Shown here one piece after another: positions 57,091 to 64,000 of a stretch of 64,000 nt of DNA. The position numbers and the translations under genes were made by a program. Position 1 is the first letter of the stretch. Each line of letters starts with the position of its first letter. This DNA is from Betaproteobacteria bacterium. GTDB taxonomy: Bacteria > Pseudomonadota > Gammaproteobacteria > Burkholderiales > Rhodocyclaceae. Location: assembly GCA_028065725.1 (NCBI GenBank), contig JAPTVL010000173.1:62001-126000 (forward strand), read 5' to 3'. Below the pieces are notes generated by a model. That model did not search any database and was not told the origin of the DNA. It saw only the letters and a list, made by a program, of their open reading frames with translations.

Positions 57091-58500
57091 ATGTCCGCCG
57101 CCCTCGTCTGGTTTCGCCGTGATCTGCGCACCCATGACCATGCCGCCCTGCACCACGCGCTGAAAACGCAGCGGCAGGTTTACTGCGCCTTCGTCTTCGA
57201 CACGAGCATACTCGCCCCGCTGCCGCGCCGCGACCGCCGCGTCGAGTTCATCCTGCGCGCGGTCGAGGAAGTCGATGCGGCCCTGCGCGCCATGGGCGGC
57301 GCGCTGATCGTGCGCCACGGCGATCCGCTCATCGAAATTCCCCGCCTGGCGGCAGAGCTCGGCGTCGGCACCGTTTATGCCAACCGGGATTACGACCCGA
57401 CAGCCATCGCGCGCGACGCGGAAGTCGAACGCCGTCTCGCCAATGCCGACTATTATGATTTCAAAGACCAGGTGATTTTCGACCGCGCCGAGGTCATGAC
57501 GCAAAGCGGCACGCCCTTCTCGGTATTCACGCCCTACAAGAATGCGTGGCTGAAACGCCTCGATCCTGCCGATCTGCAGCCCTGGCCGGTCGAGGAACAC
57601 GCCGCGCATCTGGTGCCGCCGCGCAGCGCCGACCGCTTGCCGACCCTGCAACAGCTCGGTTTCGAGCCGACCGATCTCGCCGAACTGAAGCTGCCCACCG
57701 GCATGAGCGGCGCGCAAGCCCTGTTCCGCGACTTCGCCGAACGCATCGACGACTATGCGGCAAAGCGCGACTTCCCCGCCGTCAAGGGCTGCTCCTACCT
57801 TTCGGCGCATCTGCGCTTCGGCACCATTTCGATCCGCCAGCTTGCCGCCTATGCCCAGGCCCAATCCGGCCGCGGCGCCGCCACCTGGCTTTCCGAACTG
57901 ATCTGGCGCGACTTCTACCACGCCATCCTCTGGCACCATCCGCACGTCGTCACGCACTGTTTCAAGCTGGCCTGCGATGCCCTGCGCTGGGATGACGCGC
58001 CCGAGCTGTTCGCGGCCTGGTGCGCCGGCCGCACCGGCTATCCGCTGGTCGATGCCGCGATGCGCCAGCTGAGCACCAGCGGCTGGATGCACAACCGCCT
58101 GCGCATGGTGACCGCATCCTTCCTGAGCAAGGATCTCGGCCTCGACTGGCGCCGGGGCGAGGCCTGGTTCGCCGAAAAGCTGCTCGATTTCGACCTCGCC
58201 GCCAACAACGGCGGCTGGCAGTGGGCGGCCTCCACCGGCTGCGATGCGCAACCCTGGTTCCGCATCTTTAACCCGGTCACCCAATCGGAGAAGTTCGATG
58301 CGGAAGGCCGCTTCATCCGCCGCTACGTGCCGGAGCTGGCGCGCGTGCCGCAGAAATTCATCCACGCGCCCTGGAAAATGAGCGCCGCCGAGCAAACCGC
58401 CTGTGGCGTCCGCATCGGCCACGACTATCCGCTGCCGGTGGTCGATCACGCCGCGGCAAGGACGCGCACGCTGACCAGATTTCAGGCGGTGCGCCGCTAG
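57091..58500 (+). CDS. phrB: Deoxyribodipyrimidine photolyase
   Basis: A 469-residue class I CPD photolyase. The N-terminal antenna domain starts LVWFRRDLRTHDHAAL; the C-terminal FAD domain has SYLSAHLRFGTISIRQ, ELIWRDFYHAIL, HNRLRMVTASFLSKDLGLDW and the NNGGWQWAASTGCDAQPWFRIFNP block (in parts). It repairs UV dimers using light and FADH. ATG at 57091 gives the standard N-terminus. Confidence 0.96.
   Translation: MSAALVWFRRDLRTHDHAALHHALKTQRQVYCAFVFDTSILAPLPRRDRRVEFILRAVEEVDAALRAMGGALIVRHGDPLIEIPRLAAELGVGTVYANRDYDPTAIARDAEVERRLANADYYDFKDQVIFDRAEVMTQSGTPFSVFTPYKNAWLKRLDPADLQPWPVEEHAAHLVPPRSADRLPTLQQLGFEPTDLAELKLPTGMSGAQALFRDFAERIDDYAAKRDFPAVKGCSYLSAHLRFGTISIRQLAAYAQAQSGRGAATWLSELIWRDFYHAILWHHPHVVTHCFKLACDALRWDDAPELFAAWCAGRTGYPLVDAAMRQLSTSGWMHNRLRMVTASFLSKDLGLDWRRGEAWFAEKLLDFDLAANNGGWQWAASTGCDAQPWFRIFNPVTQSEKFDAEGRFIRRYVPELARVPQKFIHAPWKMSAAEQTACGVRIGHDYPLPVVDHAAARTRTLTRFQAVRR
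57430..57453 (-). repeat. Dispersed 24-bp motif, antisense within phrB
   Basis: Minus strand: ATAGTCGGCATTGGC, three bases, ACGGCG. In the phrB frame it encodes RLANADY, in the linker after the antenna domain core. Confidence 0.4.
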
Positions 58501-58537
58501 CAGGAAAATATTGCATGCCGCATGTATGATTTCGACA

Positions 58538-58912
58538 ATGCCCTGCGTCTTTTGCGAACTTCCTCATTCGCGTATCGTCCTCGCCAACCCGCAGGGCGTG
58601 GTGATTCGCGACGCCTACCCGATCTCGCCAGGGCATACATTGATCATTCCGAGACGCCATGCCGGATCGTTTTTCGAAATAACTACCGAGGAACGCGCCG
58701 CGCTCCTCGCCCTGCTTGAGGAAGCGAAGCGCCGCATTGACCTGGAATTCCAACCGGATGGCTACAACATCGGAATCAACGATGGGCCGGCAGCCGGACA
58801 GACGGTGGCGCATCTGCACATCCATCTGATCCCCCGTTACGCCGGTGACCGGTCCGACCCACGCGGAGGCGTGCGCTGGGTTGTACCCGAAAAGGCAAGG
58901 TACTGGCCATGA
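58538..58912 (+). CDS. HIT family nucleotide-binding protein
   Basis: A 124-residue histidine-triad protein. The triad HLHIHLIPR is complete, and CVFCEL at the N-terminus is a half zinc site. HIT proteins hydrolyse dinucleoside polyphosphates or AMP conjugates. Its stop overlaps the start of the SBD-HNH nuclease gene (ATGA), so the two are co-translated. This coupling is unusual and may be functional. Confidence 0.9.
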   Translation: MPCVFCELPHSRIVLANPQGVVIRDAYPISPGHTLIIPRRHAGSFFEITTEERAALLALLEEAKRRIDLEFQPDGYNIGINDGPAAGQTVAHLHIHLIPRYAGDRSDPRGGVRWVVPEKARYWP

Positions 58913-59820
58913 CCCGCGAAGAAATCATCCAGGCATTTGACCGCATGCGCGTGTGGCAGCGCGGCGACCAGCGGGCGGTACACAAGCCGCTGCTGGTCCT
59001 CTACGCGCTCGCAAGAGTCGGCACTGGCGGGACGGCGACGATTGACTGGAATGACGTCGAACCGCAGTTGAAGACCCTGCTTGAAGAGTTTGGGCCGGAC
59101 GGATCGGGCAATTCCCGTCACCATCCGTTCTGGCATTTGCAGACAGATGGCCTATGGCAACTGGAGGGCCCCGCGACCATCCTTGCGCGCCCTCCGTCTG
59201 CCACGCCAACCCTCGGCGAATTGCGCGACAACCACGTCCGTGGCGGCTTTCCTCCCGCCCTGCGCGAAGCCTTGCATCGCGATCCGCAACTGGTGGTCAT
59301 GGTCGCCCAGCGGATCGTCGACGCGCATTTTCCCGCGTCGATTCGTTCCGACGTGCTGGCCGCCGTTGGCCTGCCCGCAGATCTGTCCATTGTCGCCTCG
59401 ACCCAGGAACAAACGCGTCGTCGCGACCCGGCGTTTCGCGAAAAGGTCTTGCTCGCCTACCAATACCGCTGCGGCGTTTGCGGCCACGATCTACGCCTCG
59501 GCCACCAGACCATCGGCCTCGAAGCAGCGCACATCAAGTGGTTCCAGGCCAAAGGTCCGGATGTCGTACCCAATGGCATTGCCTTGTGCTCGCTGCACCA
59601 CAAGGTCTTCGATCTCGGCGCCTTCACGATTCTGCCCGCTGGCTACCAGATGATCTTCAGCCAACACCTCAATGGCAACGACGAGTCAGCTGGAAGAATC
59701 CTCGCGTATCACGGCGCGAGCCTGATCTTGCCGCAGAGTCGGGAGTACCTGCCTCAGCCCGAGTATCTCGACTGGCACAAGCGGCAAGTATTCAAAAGTC
59801 CTGAACGGCCGATCTTTTGA
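58909..59820 (+). CDS. Phosphorothioate-dependent (type IV) SBD-HNH restriction endonuclease
   Basis: A 303-residue protein. The N-terminal part (about 1-150) is the sulfur-binding domain: VHKPLLVLYALAR, LKTLLEEFGPD, HHPFWHLQTDGLW and LRDNHVRGGFPPALREAL. The C-terminal HNH core is CGVCGHDLRLG, LEAAHIKWF and NGIALCSLHHKVFD, with zinc cysteines. Homologues cut DNA bearing dnd/ssp phosphorothioate sulfur. No dnd genes are seen here, which fits a defence against modified incoming DNA. Confidence 0.87.
   Translation: MTREEIIQAFDRMRVWQRGDQRAVHKPLLVLYALARVGTGGTATIDWNDVEPQLKTLLEEFGPDGSGNSRHHPFWHLQTDGLWQLEGPATILARPPSATPTLGELRDNHVRGGFPPALREALHRDPQLVVMVAQRIVDAHFPASIRSDVLAAVGLPADLSIVASTQEQTRRRDPAFREKVLLAYQYRCGVCGHDLRLGHQTIGLEAAHIKWFQAKGPDVVPNGIALCSLHHKVFDLGAFTILPAGYQMIFSQHLNGNDESAGRILAYHGASLILPQSREYLPQPEYLDWHKRQVFKSPERPIF
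59014..59037 (+). repeat. Dispersed 24-bp motif, inside the SBD-HNH gene
   Basis: AGAGTCGGCACTGGC, three bases, ACGGCG on the sense strand; encodes RVGTGGTA in a loop of the sulfur-binding domain. Confidence 0.45.
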
Positions 59821-59899
59821 CGGCGAGCTTGATCTGCGAGAAATTCCATTGCAACAGAAACAGATCGGTCGTCACGTAAGGAGCTTGCTGAACAGCATG

Positions 59900-59975
59900 T
59901 GGCGCGCTCGGCGGGGATCGAACCCACAACCCCTGGCTTCGGAGGCCAGTACTCTATCCATTGAGCTACGAGCGC
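59900..59975 (-). tRNA. tRNA-Arg (CCG)
   Basis: The minus strand folds into a full cloverleaf: acceptor GCGCTCG/CGAGCGC, anticodon stem CTGGC/GCCAG with loop CTCCGAA (anticodon CCG, reading CGG Arg), T-arm with TTCGATC, discriminator G and encoded CCA. Confidence 0.95.
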
Positions 59976-60079
59976 GCGAGGGGGCGAAGCATAACCCGTT
60001 CGCGGGGCGGCGTCCATTGCGGGGCGGGTGTATCCGCTATAATCGCCCGCTCTGTTCGACATTTCCGGGAAGGCTGCTC

Positions 60080-60517
60080 ATGTTCCATTCGACTATTCGT
60101 GCGCTGGCTGCCGTCGGCGCGCTCGCTCTCACCGCGTCCGTGTTCGCCATGGGTGCCCGCCCCGCCGGCGACGAGGAAGCCGCCAACAAGCGCATCGCTC
60201 CCGTGGCCCGCGTCGAACTGGCGGACGCCAGCACCGGCGCTGCCGCCGGCGCCCGCAGCGGCGAACAGATCTACAAGGCCATCTGCGGCGCCTGCCATGA
60301 CGCCGGCGTGGCCAACGCGCCCAAGCTGGGCGACAAGGCCGCCTGGGCGCCGCGCATCGCGCTGGGCCTCGACGGCCTGGTGAAGTCGGCGATTGCCGGC
60401 AAGAACGCAATGCCGCCCAAGGGCGGTTCGGACGCCAACGATGTCGAGCTGGCACGCACCATCGTCTATATGGCGAACAAGTCCGGTGCCAGCTTCAAGG
60501 AACCCGCGGCGAAGTAA
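60080..60517 (+). CDS. Cytochrome c5 family protein
   Basis: A 145-residue periplasmic monoheme cytochrome. A signal/anchor helix (about 6-24) is followed by an Ala-rich spacer and a c5-type domain with CGACHDAG and distal Met in NAMPPKGG. Frame upstream of 60080 covers the tRNA and is not coding. Cytochrome c5 passes electrons to terminal oxidases or nitrite reductase. It usually neighbours rep; here a Fic gene intervenes. Confidence 0.9.
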   Translation: MFHSTIRALAAVGALALTASVFAMGARPAGDEEAANKRIAPVARVELADASTGAAAGARSGEQIYKAICGACHDAGVANAPKLGDKAAWAPRIALGLDGLVKSAIAGKNAMPPKGGSDANDVELARTIVYMANKSGASFKEPAAK

Positions 60518-60538
60518 GTCGTCGCAAGACGGAGCCGG

Positions 60539-60568
60539 AAAGGGGACCGCGTGGTCCCCTTTTGTTTT
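60539..60568 (+). terminator. Intrinsic terminator after cytochrome c5
   Basis: AAAGGGGACC, loop GCGT, GGTCCCC, then TTTTGTTTT: a compact GC stem and T-tract. Confidence 0.8.
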
Positions 60569-60641
60569 ATGTCCGTGCCGGCGGTGCGAACGGTATCCCC
60601 TTTGGGATTGGCCGGCTTGCTGTGAAAGCAAACTTTCGAAC

Positions 60642-60690
60642 TTCAAATGTATTTGAAAGAAATTGACTTATTTCTTTCAAAGCCTAGAAT
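60642..60690 (+). promoter_or_regulatory. Fic promoter with overlapping palindromic operators
   Basis: TTGACT (60663-60668), 16-bp spacer, TAGAAT (60685-60690) make a sigma-70 promoter. It is covered by two inverted repeats: TTCAAAT/ATTTGAA (60642-60657, 2-bp gap) and TTGAAAGAAAT/ATTTCTTTCAA (60653-60680, 6-bp gap). The layout suits tight autoregulation, perhaps by the winged-helix end of the Fic protein. The stretch is clearly more AT-rich than its surroundings. Confidence 0.6.
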
Positions 60691-60726
60691 CGTTTGCAAG
60701 CTCTCTTGACTCGCTTCCATAACCCA

Positions 60727-61878
60727 ATGAATCCGAATGATTTTTCGCCGGAAAAGAGTGGCCGCCTGCTGAATGCCCCACAGGGGTATCTGGCTTTCGT
60801 GCCGAATCCTCTACCGCCTCCTATCAGTATTGACATGTCGCTGGCACTGGCTTTATCAAAAGCCGATGCGGCATTGTCGGAGCTTTCCGGCCTTGGCGGC
60901 CAGTTGCCAAACCCGCATCTGCTGATTTCCCCATACATCCGCCGTGAGGCGGTGCTGTCATCGCGCATCGAAGGCACCAAGGCCAGCCTTTCCGATCTGC
61001 TGATCGACGAAATCGAAGACGACAGTTCCAGGCGTTCCGTCAATGCCGACATTCAGGAAATCAGGAACTACACCTACGCGCTGGAGCATGGCGTCGCGCT
61101 GCTCCCCGACTTACCCCTGTCGCTGCGGTTGATCCGGGAAATTCACGCCAAGCTCATGACGGGTGTGCGCGGGGACAAGGCTACGCCCGGCGAATTCAGG
61201 CGTTCGCAGAACTGGATCGGACCCGCGGGCAGCACCCCCATGACCGCCGCTTTCGTACCGCCGCCCGTAGTGGAAATGCACGAATGCCTGGATGAATGGG
61301 AGAAATTTCTTCATGTCCGCGATGTCATCCCGGACTTGATCCAGTGCGCCATGATGCATGTTCAGTTCGAAACGATCCATCCCTTTCTCGATGGCAACGG
61401 GCGCGTCGGCCGGCTCCTGGTGACTTTCTTCCTGCTCGAACGCAAGCGGCTTTCACAGCCCCTGCTCTATCTGTCGGCTTTTATCGATGCCCACAAGAAC
61501 GACTACTACGACCTGCTGCAGCGGGCGCGTACCCATGGCGAGTGGATACCCTGGATTCGTTTCTTCCTTCAGGGTGTAGCCAAGACCGCCACGGCGGCCG
61601 GCGAGCAAGCCAGGGAACTGCACCGCTTGAGAGAACAGTACCGCGCTCAACTGCAAGCCAAACCCAACGCACTCGTTCTAATCGACAATCTGTTCATCAA
61701 TCCCTACATGACCATAGGGCGAGCCGCAAAGATCCTGGGAAAGACACACCCCACGGCCAAGGCGGCGATAACTGCGCTGGAGGACGGCAAAATTCTCCGC
61801 GAGATGACCGGGCGACAGTGGGGGCGTTTCTATGTCTGCCAGCCCGTTCTTGACGCGCTCGACAAGCCATTTGCGTAG
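60727..61878 (+). CDS. Fic/DOC family AMP-transferase with N-terminal inhibitory helix and C-terminal winged helix
   Basis: A 383-residue class II Fic protein. An inhibitory motif, SSRIEGT (S/T-x3-E-G/N), lies at about 77-83, and the catalytic loop is HPFLDGNGRVGR. A C-terminal winged-helix domain (GRAAKILGKTHPTAKAAITALEDGKIL, split) follows, suggesting DNA binding. Fic enzymes AMPylate target proteins; the inhibitory Glu keeps them off. The ATG at 60727 is preferred to the TTG at 60694, which lies upstream of the predicted transcript start. It interrupts the cytochrome c5-rep pair. Confidence 0.9.
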   Translation: MNPNDFSPEKSGRLLNAPQGYLAFVPNPLPPPISIDMSLALALSKADAALSELSGLGGQLPNPHLLISPYIRREAVLSSRIEGTKASLSDLLIDEIEDDSSRRSVNADIQEIRNYTYALEHGVALLPDLPLSLRLIREIHAKLMTGVRGDKATPGEFRRSQNWIGPAGSTPMTAAFVPPPVVEMHECLDEWEKFLHVRDVIPDLIQCAMMHVQFETIHPFLDGNGRVGRLLVTFFLLERKRLSQPLLYLSAFIDAHKNDYYDLLQRARTHGEWIPWIRFFLQGVAKTATAAGEQARELHRLREQYRAQLQAKPNALVLIDNLFINPYMTIGRAAKILGKTHPTAKAAITALEDGKILREMTGRQWGRFYVCQPVLDALDKPFA

Positions 61879-61950
61879 CGGTCACCACGCATCGGTTGCG
61901 CGTCATCCATGCGCGGCCGGGACCGGCCTCTCTGGAATGGCAACGTACTG

Positions 61951-63930
61951 CTAGCGCTTGCCGGCCAGCATGGCGCGCAAGGCGCCGGCCCTGGCGCGGG
62001 CGGTCTCGGGTTGCGGCACCGTGTTGCCCTGCACCGAGGCCTTTTGCGCCGCTTCGCCCATTTCGGCGATGAAGCGCGAAGGCTCGCGCGGCATCCATTC
62101 GCGGCCCTGCTTGCGCTTTTCGCACCAGCTCACGGTCAGGCTGGCCTGGGCGCGCGTGATGCCGACGTACATCAGCCGGCGTTCCTCTTCGAGCCTGGCC
62201 GGGTCGAGCGAATCGCGGTGCGGCAGCAGGCCTTCTTCGACGCCGACCAGGAACACGTAGCGAAATTCCAGGCCCTTGGCCGCGTGCAGGGTGGCGAGTT
62301 GCACCGAATCCTGCTCGCCCTGGTCCTTGTCCAGCATCGACAGCAGCGCGACCGACTGCGCCAGTTCGAGCAGGTTCTTGCCTTCCTCTTCGCCCTTGCG
62401 GCCCAGCCACTCGACGAAATCGCAGACGTTGGTCCATTTGGTTTCGGCCTCGCGCACTTCGAGTGCTTCGAATAGCCAGCTCTCGTAGCCGATGGCCTTG
62501 AGCAGGTCGTTCAGCACTTGCGCCGCCGGCTCTTTCGCCGCGCGCGCTTCCATGCGTCTGATGAAGTCGCCGAATTCGCGCAGCGCGGTGCGCTGTTTGG
62601 TGTTGAGCTCGGCATCCAGCCCCGGCGCCTGGATGCTGGCAAACAGGCTCCGGTGGCTGCGCCCGGCGACGCGGCCGAGCCCTTCCAGCGTGGTGCCGCC
62701 GATGCCGCGTTTGGGCGTGGTCACGGCGCGGATGAAGGCCGGGTCGTCGTCCTGGTTGGCCAGCAGGCGCAGGTAGCAGGTGATGTCCTTGATCTCGGCG
62801 CGCTCGAAAAAGGACTGGCCGCCCGAGATGACATAGGGGATGCGCTGCGCGCGCAACTGCTGCTCGATGGCGCGCGCCTGGTGGTTGCCGCGGTAGAGGA
62901 TGGCATAGTCGGAAAATTTCGTGCGCCGCTCGAAACGATGCGCCGACAGGCGCGACGTGACCCATTCCGCCTCGTGCTCGCCGTCGCGGCAGGTCTGGAT
63001 GTGGATCGCCTCGCCCTGGCCGTGCTCGGACCAGAGCTGCTTTTCGAACAGCTTGGGGTTGTTGGCGATCAGGGTGTTGGCGGCGGTCAGGATGCGCGCG
63101 GTGGAGCGGTAGTTCTGCTCCAGCTTGACTACCTTGAGGCTCGGGTAGTCCTCCTTCAGCAGGCGCAGGTTCTCGCTGTCGGCGCCGCGCCAGGCGTAGA
63201 TCGACTGGTCGTCGTCACCCACGGCAGTAAAGGAATCGCGGCCCCGGGTCAACAGTTGCAGCAAGCGGTACTGGGCGCGATTGGTGTCCTGGTATTCGTC
63301 GACCAGCACATGCCAGAGCCGGCTGCGCCAGCGCTGCGCGACCTCGTCGTGCTCGGTGAACAGCGTCACCGGGAGGCGGATCAGGTCGTCGAAATCCACG
63401 GCCTGGTAGGCGCGCAGGGTGCGCTCGTAATTGGCATAGAGCTGCGCCGCGGCGGCCTCGACCTCGTCCGCCGCGGCCTGCTGCGCCGCGGCCGGCTCGG
63501 TCAGCTGATTCTTCCAGAGCGAGATGCGCGATTGCAGGGCGCGCAGCCGGCCCTTGTCGGTGGTGCCGGCGAGTTCCTGGAACAGCGCCGTGGTATCGGC
63601 CGCGTCGAGGATCGAGAAGCCCGGCTTGAGTCCGAGCTTCGCCGCCTCCTGGCGCAGGATGCGCACGCCAAGGGCGTGGAAGGTGCTGACGATGAGGCCT
63701 TCGGCGCGCGCGCCGATCAGCTTGCCGACGCGCTCCTGCATTTCCTTCGCCGCCTTGTTGGTGAAGGTGATGGCGGCGATCTGCGACGGCTTGACGCCGT
63801 AGTCGTCGACCAGCCAGGCGATCTTGTGCGTGATCACGCGCGTCTTGCCCGAGCCGGCGCCGGCCAGCACCAGCAGCGGGCTTTCGAGGTGATGCACGGC
63901 CTCCTGCTGGGCCGCGTTGAGTTTGACCAT
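61951..63930 (-). CDS. rep: ATP-dependent DNA helicase Rep
   Basis: A 659-residue SF1A 3'-5' helicase. Motif I is AGAGSGKTRV, Ia ITFTNKAA, II LVDEYQDTN, III VGDDDQSIYAWRGAD, IV QNYRS, V TLHAAKGLEF and VI RRLMYVGITRA. The length and NAAQQEAV start match Rep rather than UvrD. Rep clears protein blocks ahead of the replication fork. Confidence 0.94.
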   Translation of the reverse strand: MVKLNAAQQEAVHHLESPLLVLAGAGSGKTRVITHKIAWLVDDYGVKPSQIAAITFTNKAAKEMQERVGKLIGARAEGLIVSTFHALGVRILRQEAAKLGLKPGFSILDAADTTALFQELAGTTDKGRLRALQSRISLWKNQLTEPAAAQQAAADEVEAAAAQLYANYERTLRAYQAVDFDDLIRLPVTLFTEHDEVAQRWRSRLWHVLVDEYQDTNRAQYRLLQLLTRGRDSFTAVGDDDQSIYAWRGADSENLRLLKEDYPSLKVVKLEQNYRSTARILTAANTLIANNPKLFEKQLWSEHGQGEAIHIQTCRDGEHEAEWVTSRLSAHRFERRTKFSDYAILYRGNHQARAIEQQLRAQRIPYVISGGQSFFERAEIKDITCYLRLLANQDDDPAFIRAVTTPKRGIGGTTLEGLGRVAGRSHRSLFASIQAPGLDAELNTKQRTALREFGDFIRRMEARAAKEPAAQVLNDLLKAIGYESWLFEALEVREAETKWTNVCDFVEWLGRKGEEEGKNLLELAQSVALLSMLDKDQGEQDSVQLATLHAAKGLEFRYVFLVGVEEGLLPHRDSLDPARLEEERRLMYVGITRAQASLTVSWCEKRKQGREWMPREPSRFIAEMGEAAQKASVQGNTVPQPETARARAGALRAMLAGKR

Positions 63931-63948
63931 GGATGAATTTTTCGCCGG

Positions 63949-63972
63949 CGCCGTGCTGTCAGCGTCGACTCT
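63949..63972 (-). repeat. Dispersed 24-bp motif, intergenic copy upstream of rep
   Basis: Minus strand: AGAGTCGACGCTGAC, three bases, ACGGCG, ending 18 bp before the rep start codon. It differs from the consensus by G-to-A at two positions. Confidence 0.4.
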
Positions 63973-64000
63973 TGCCGCCTTGACGCGGATTATTTGAGTG

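Overview
This 64 kb window is chromosomal DNA of a GC-rich Gram-negative bacterium, most likely a betaproteobacterium of the Rhodocyclales type. That placement is an inference from gene order (two LpxL-type acyltransferases-dapF-DUF484-xerC; engB divergent from cytochrome c4; hemA...prfA-prmC; yqgE-ruvX-pyrR-pyrB-pyrC'; cytochrome c5 near rep; pilT/pilU-yggS-proC-yggT-yggU) and from the many c-type cytochromes. Most of the window is tightly packed core genome with 4-bp start/stop overlaps.

Layout: 0-5.4 kb, a sugar dehydrogenase fragment, lipid A acyltransferases (with an IS630 transposase remnant between them), dapF, DUF484, xerC. 5.5-8.5 kb, hemB with a heme-motif sensor kinase and a receiver-only regulator. 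8.5-8.9 kb, a gene-free stretch with a likely small RNA, a long perfect hairpin and a REP-like repeat pair. 8.9-19.7 kb, engB, cytochrome c4, hemerythrin, prmC, prfA, plsB, hemA, thrH, purU, a cytochrome c', lgt. 19.7-26.5 kb, an accessory island between lgt and ilvD: PIN/RHH toxin-antitoxin pair, AAA_14/DUF4143 ATPase, XRE regulator and a Type III restriction-modification system. 28.4-35.3 kb, an apparent sulfur-respiration operon under a class II FNR site: octaheme tetrathionate-reductase-type cytochrome (with a single-base frameshift), cytochrome b, cytochrome c, three YeeE/YedE-type transporter proteins, a triple rhodanese and a small unknown protein. 35.4-43.3 kb, CheY, a DUF255 protein, cytochrome c551, and a complete livKHMGF transporter. 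43.3-57 kb, a C39-peptidase/GG-tail membrane protein pair, a ferredoxin-type reductase, hemJ, an rRNA methyltransferase, pilT/pilU, proC and pyrimidine genes with a catalytically dead dihydroorotase. 57-64 kb, photolyase, HIT protein, a phosphorothioate-dependent restriction enzyme, tRNA-Arg(CCG), cytochrome c5, a Fic protein with its own operator, and rep.

The most unusual signal is a degenerate 24-bp motif (ADAGTCGGCGCYGGC, three free bases, ACGGCG). It recurs about 18 times on both strands, inside genes in different reading frames and between genes, and lies at both edges of the accessory island. Secondary points of interest are the FNR-linked octaheme/sulfur-transport cluster, a predicted sRNA with a C-rich loop, intergenic repeat families, and a candidate protease/substrate pair (PA2778/PA2779 type).
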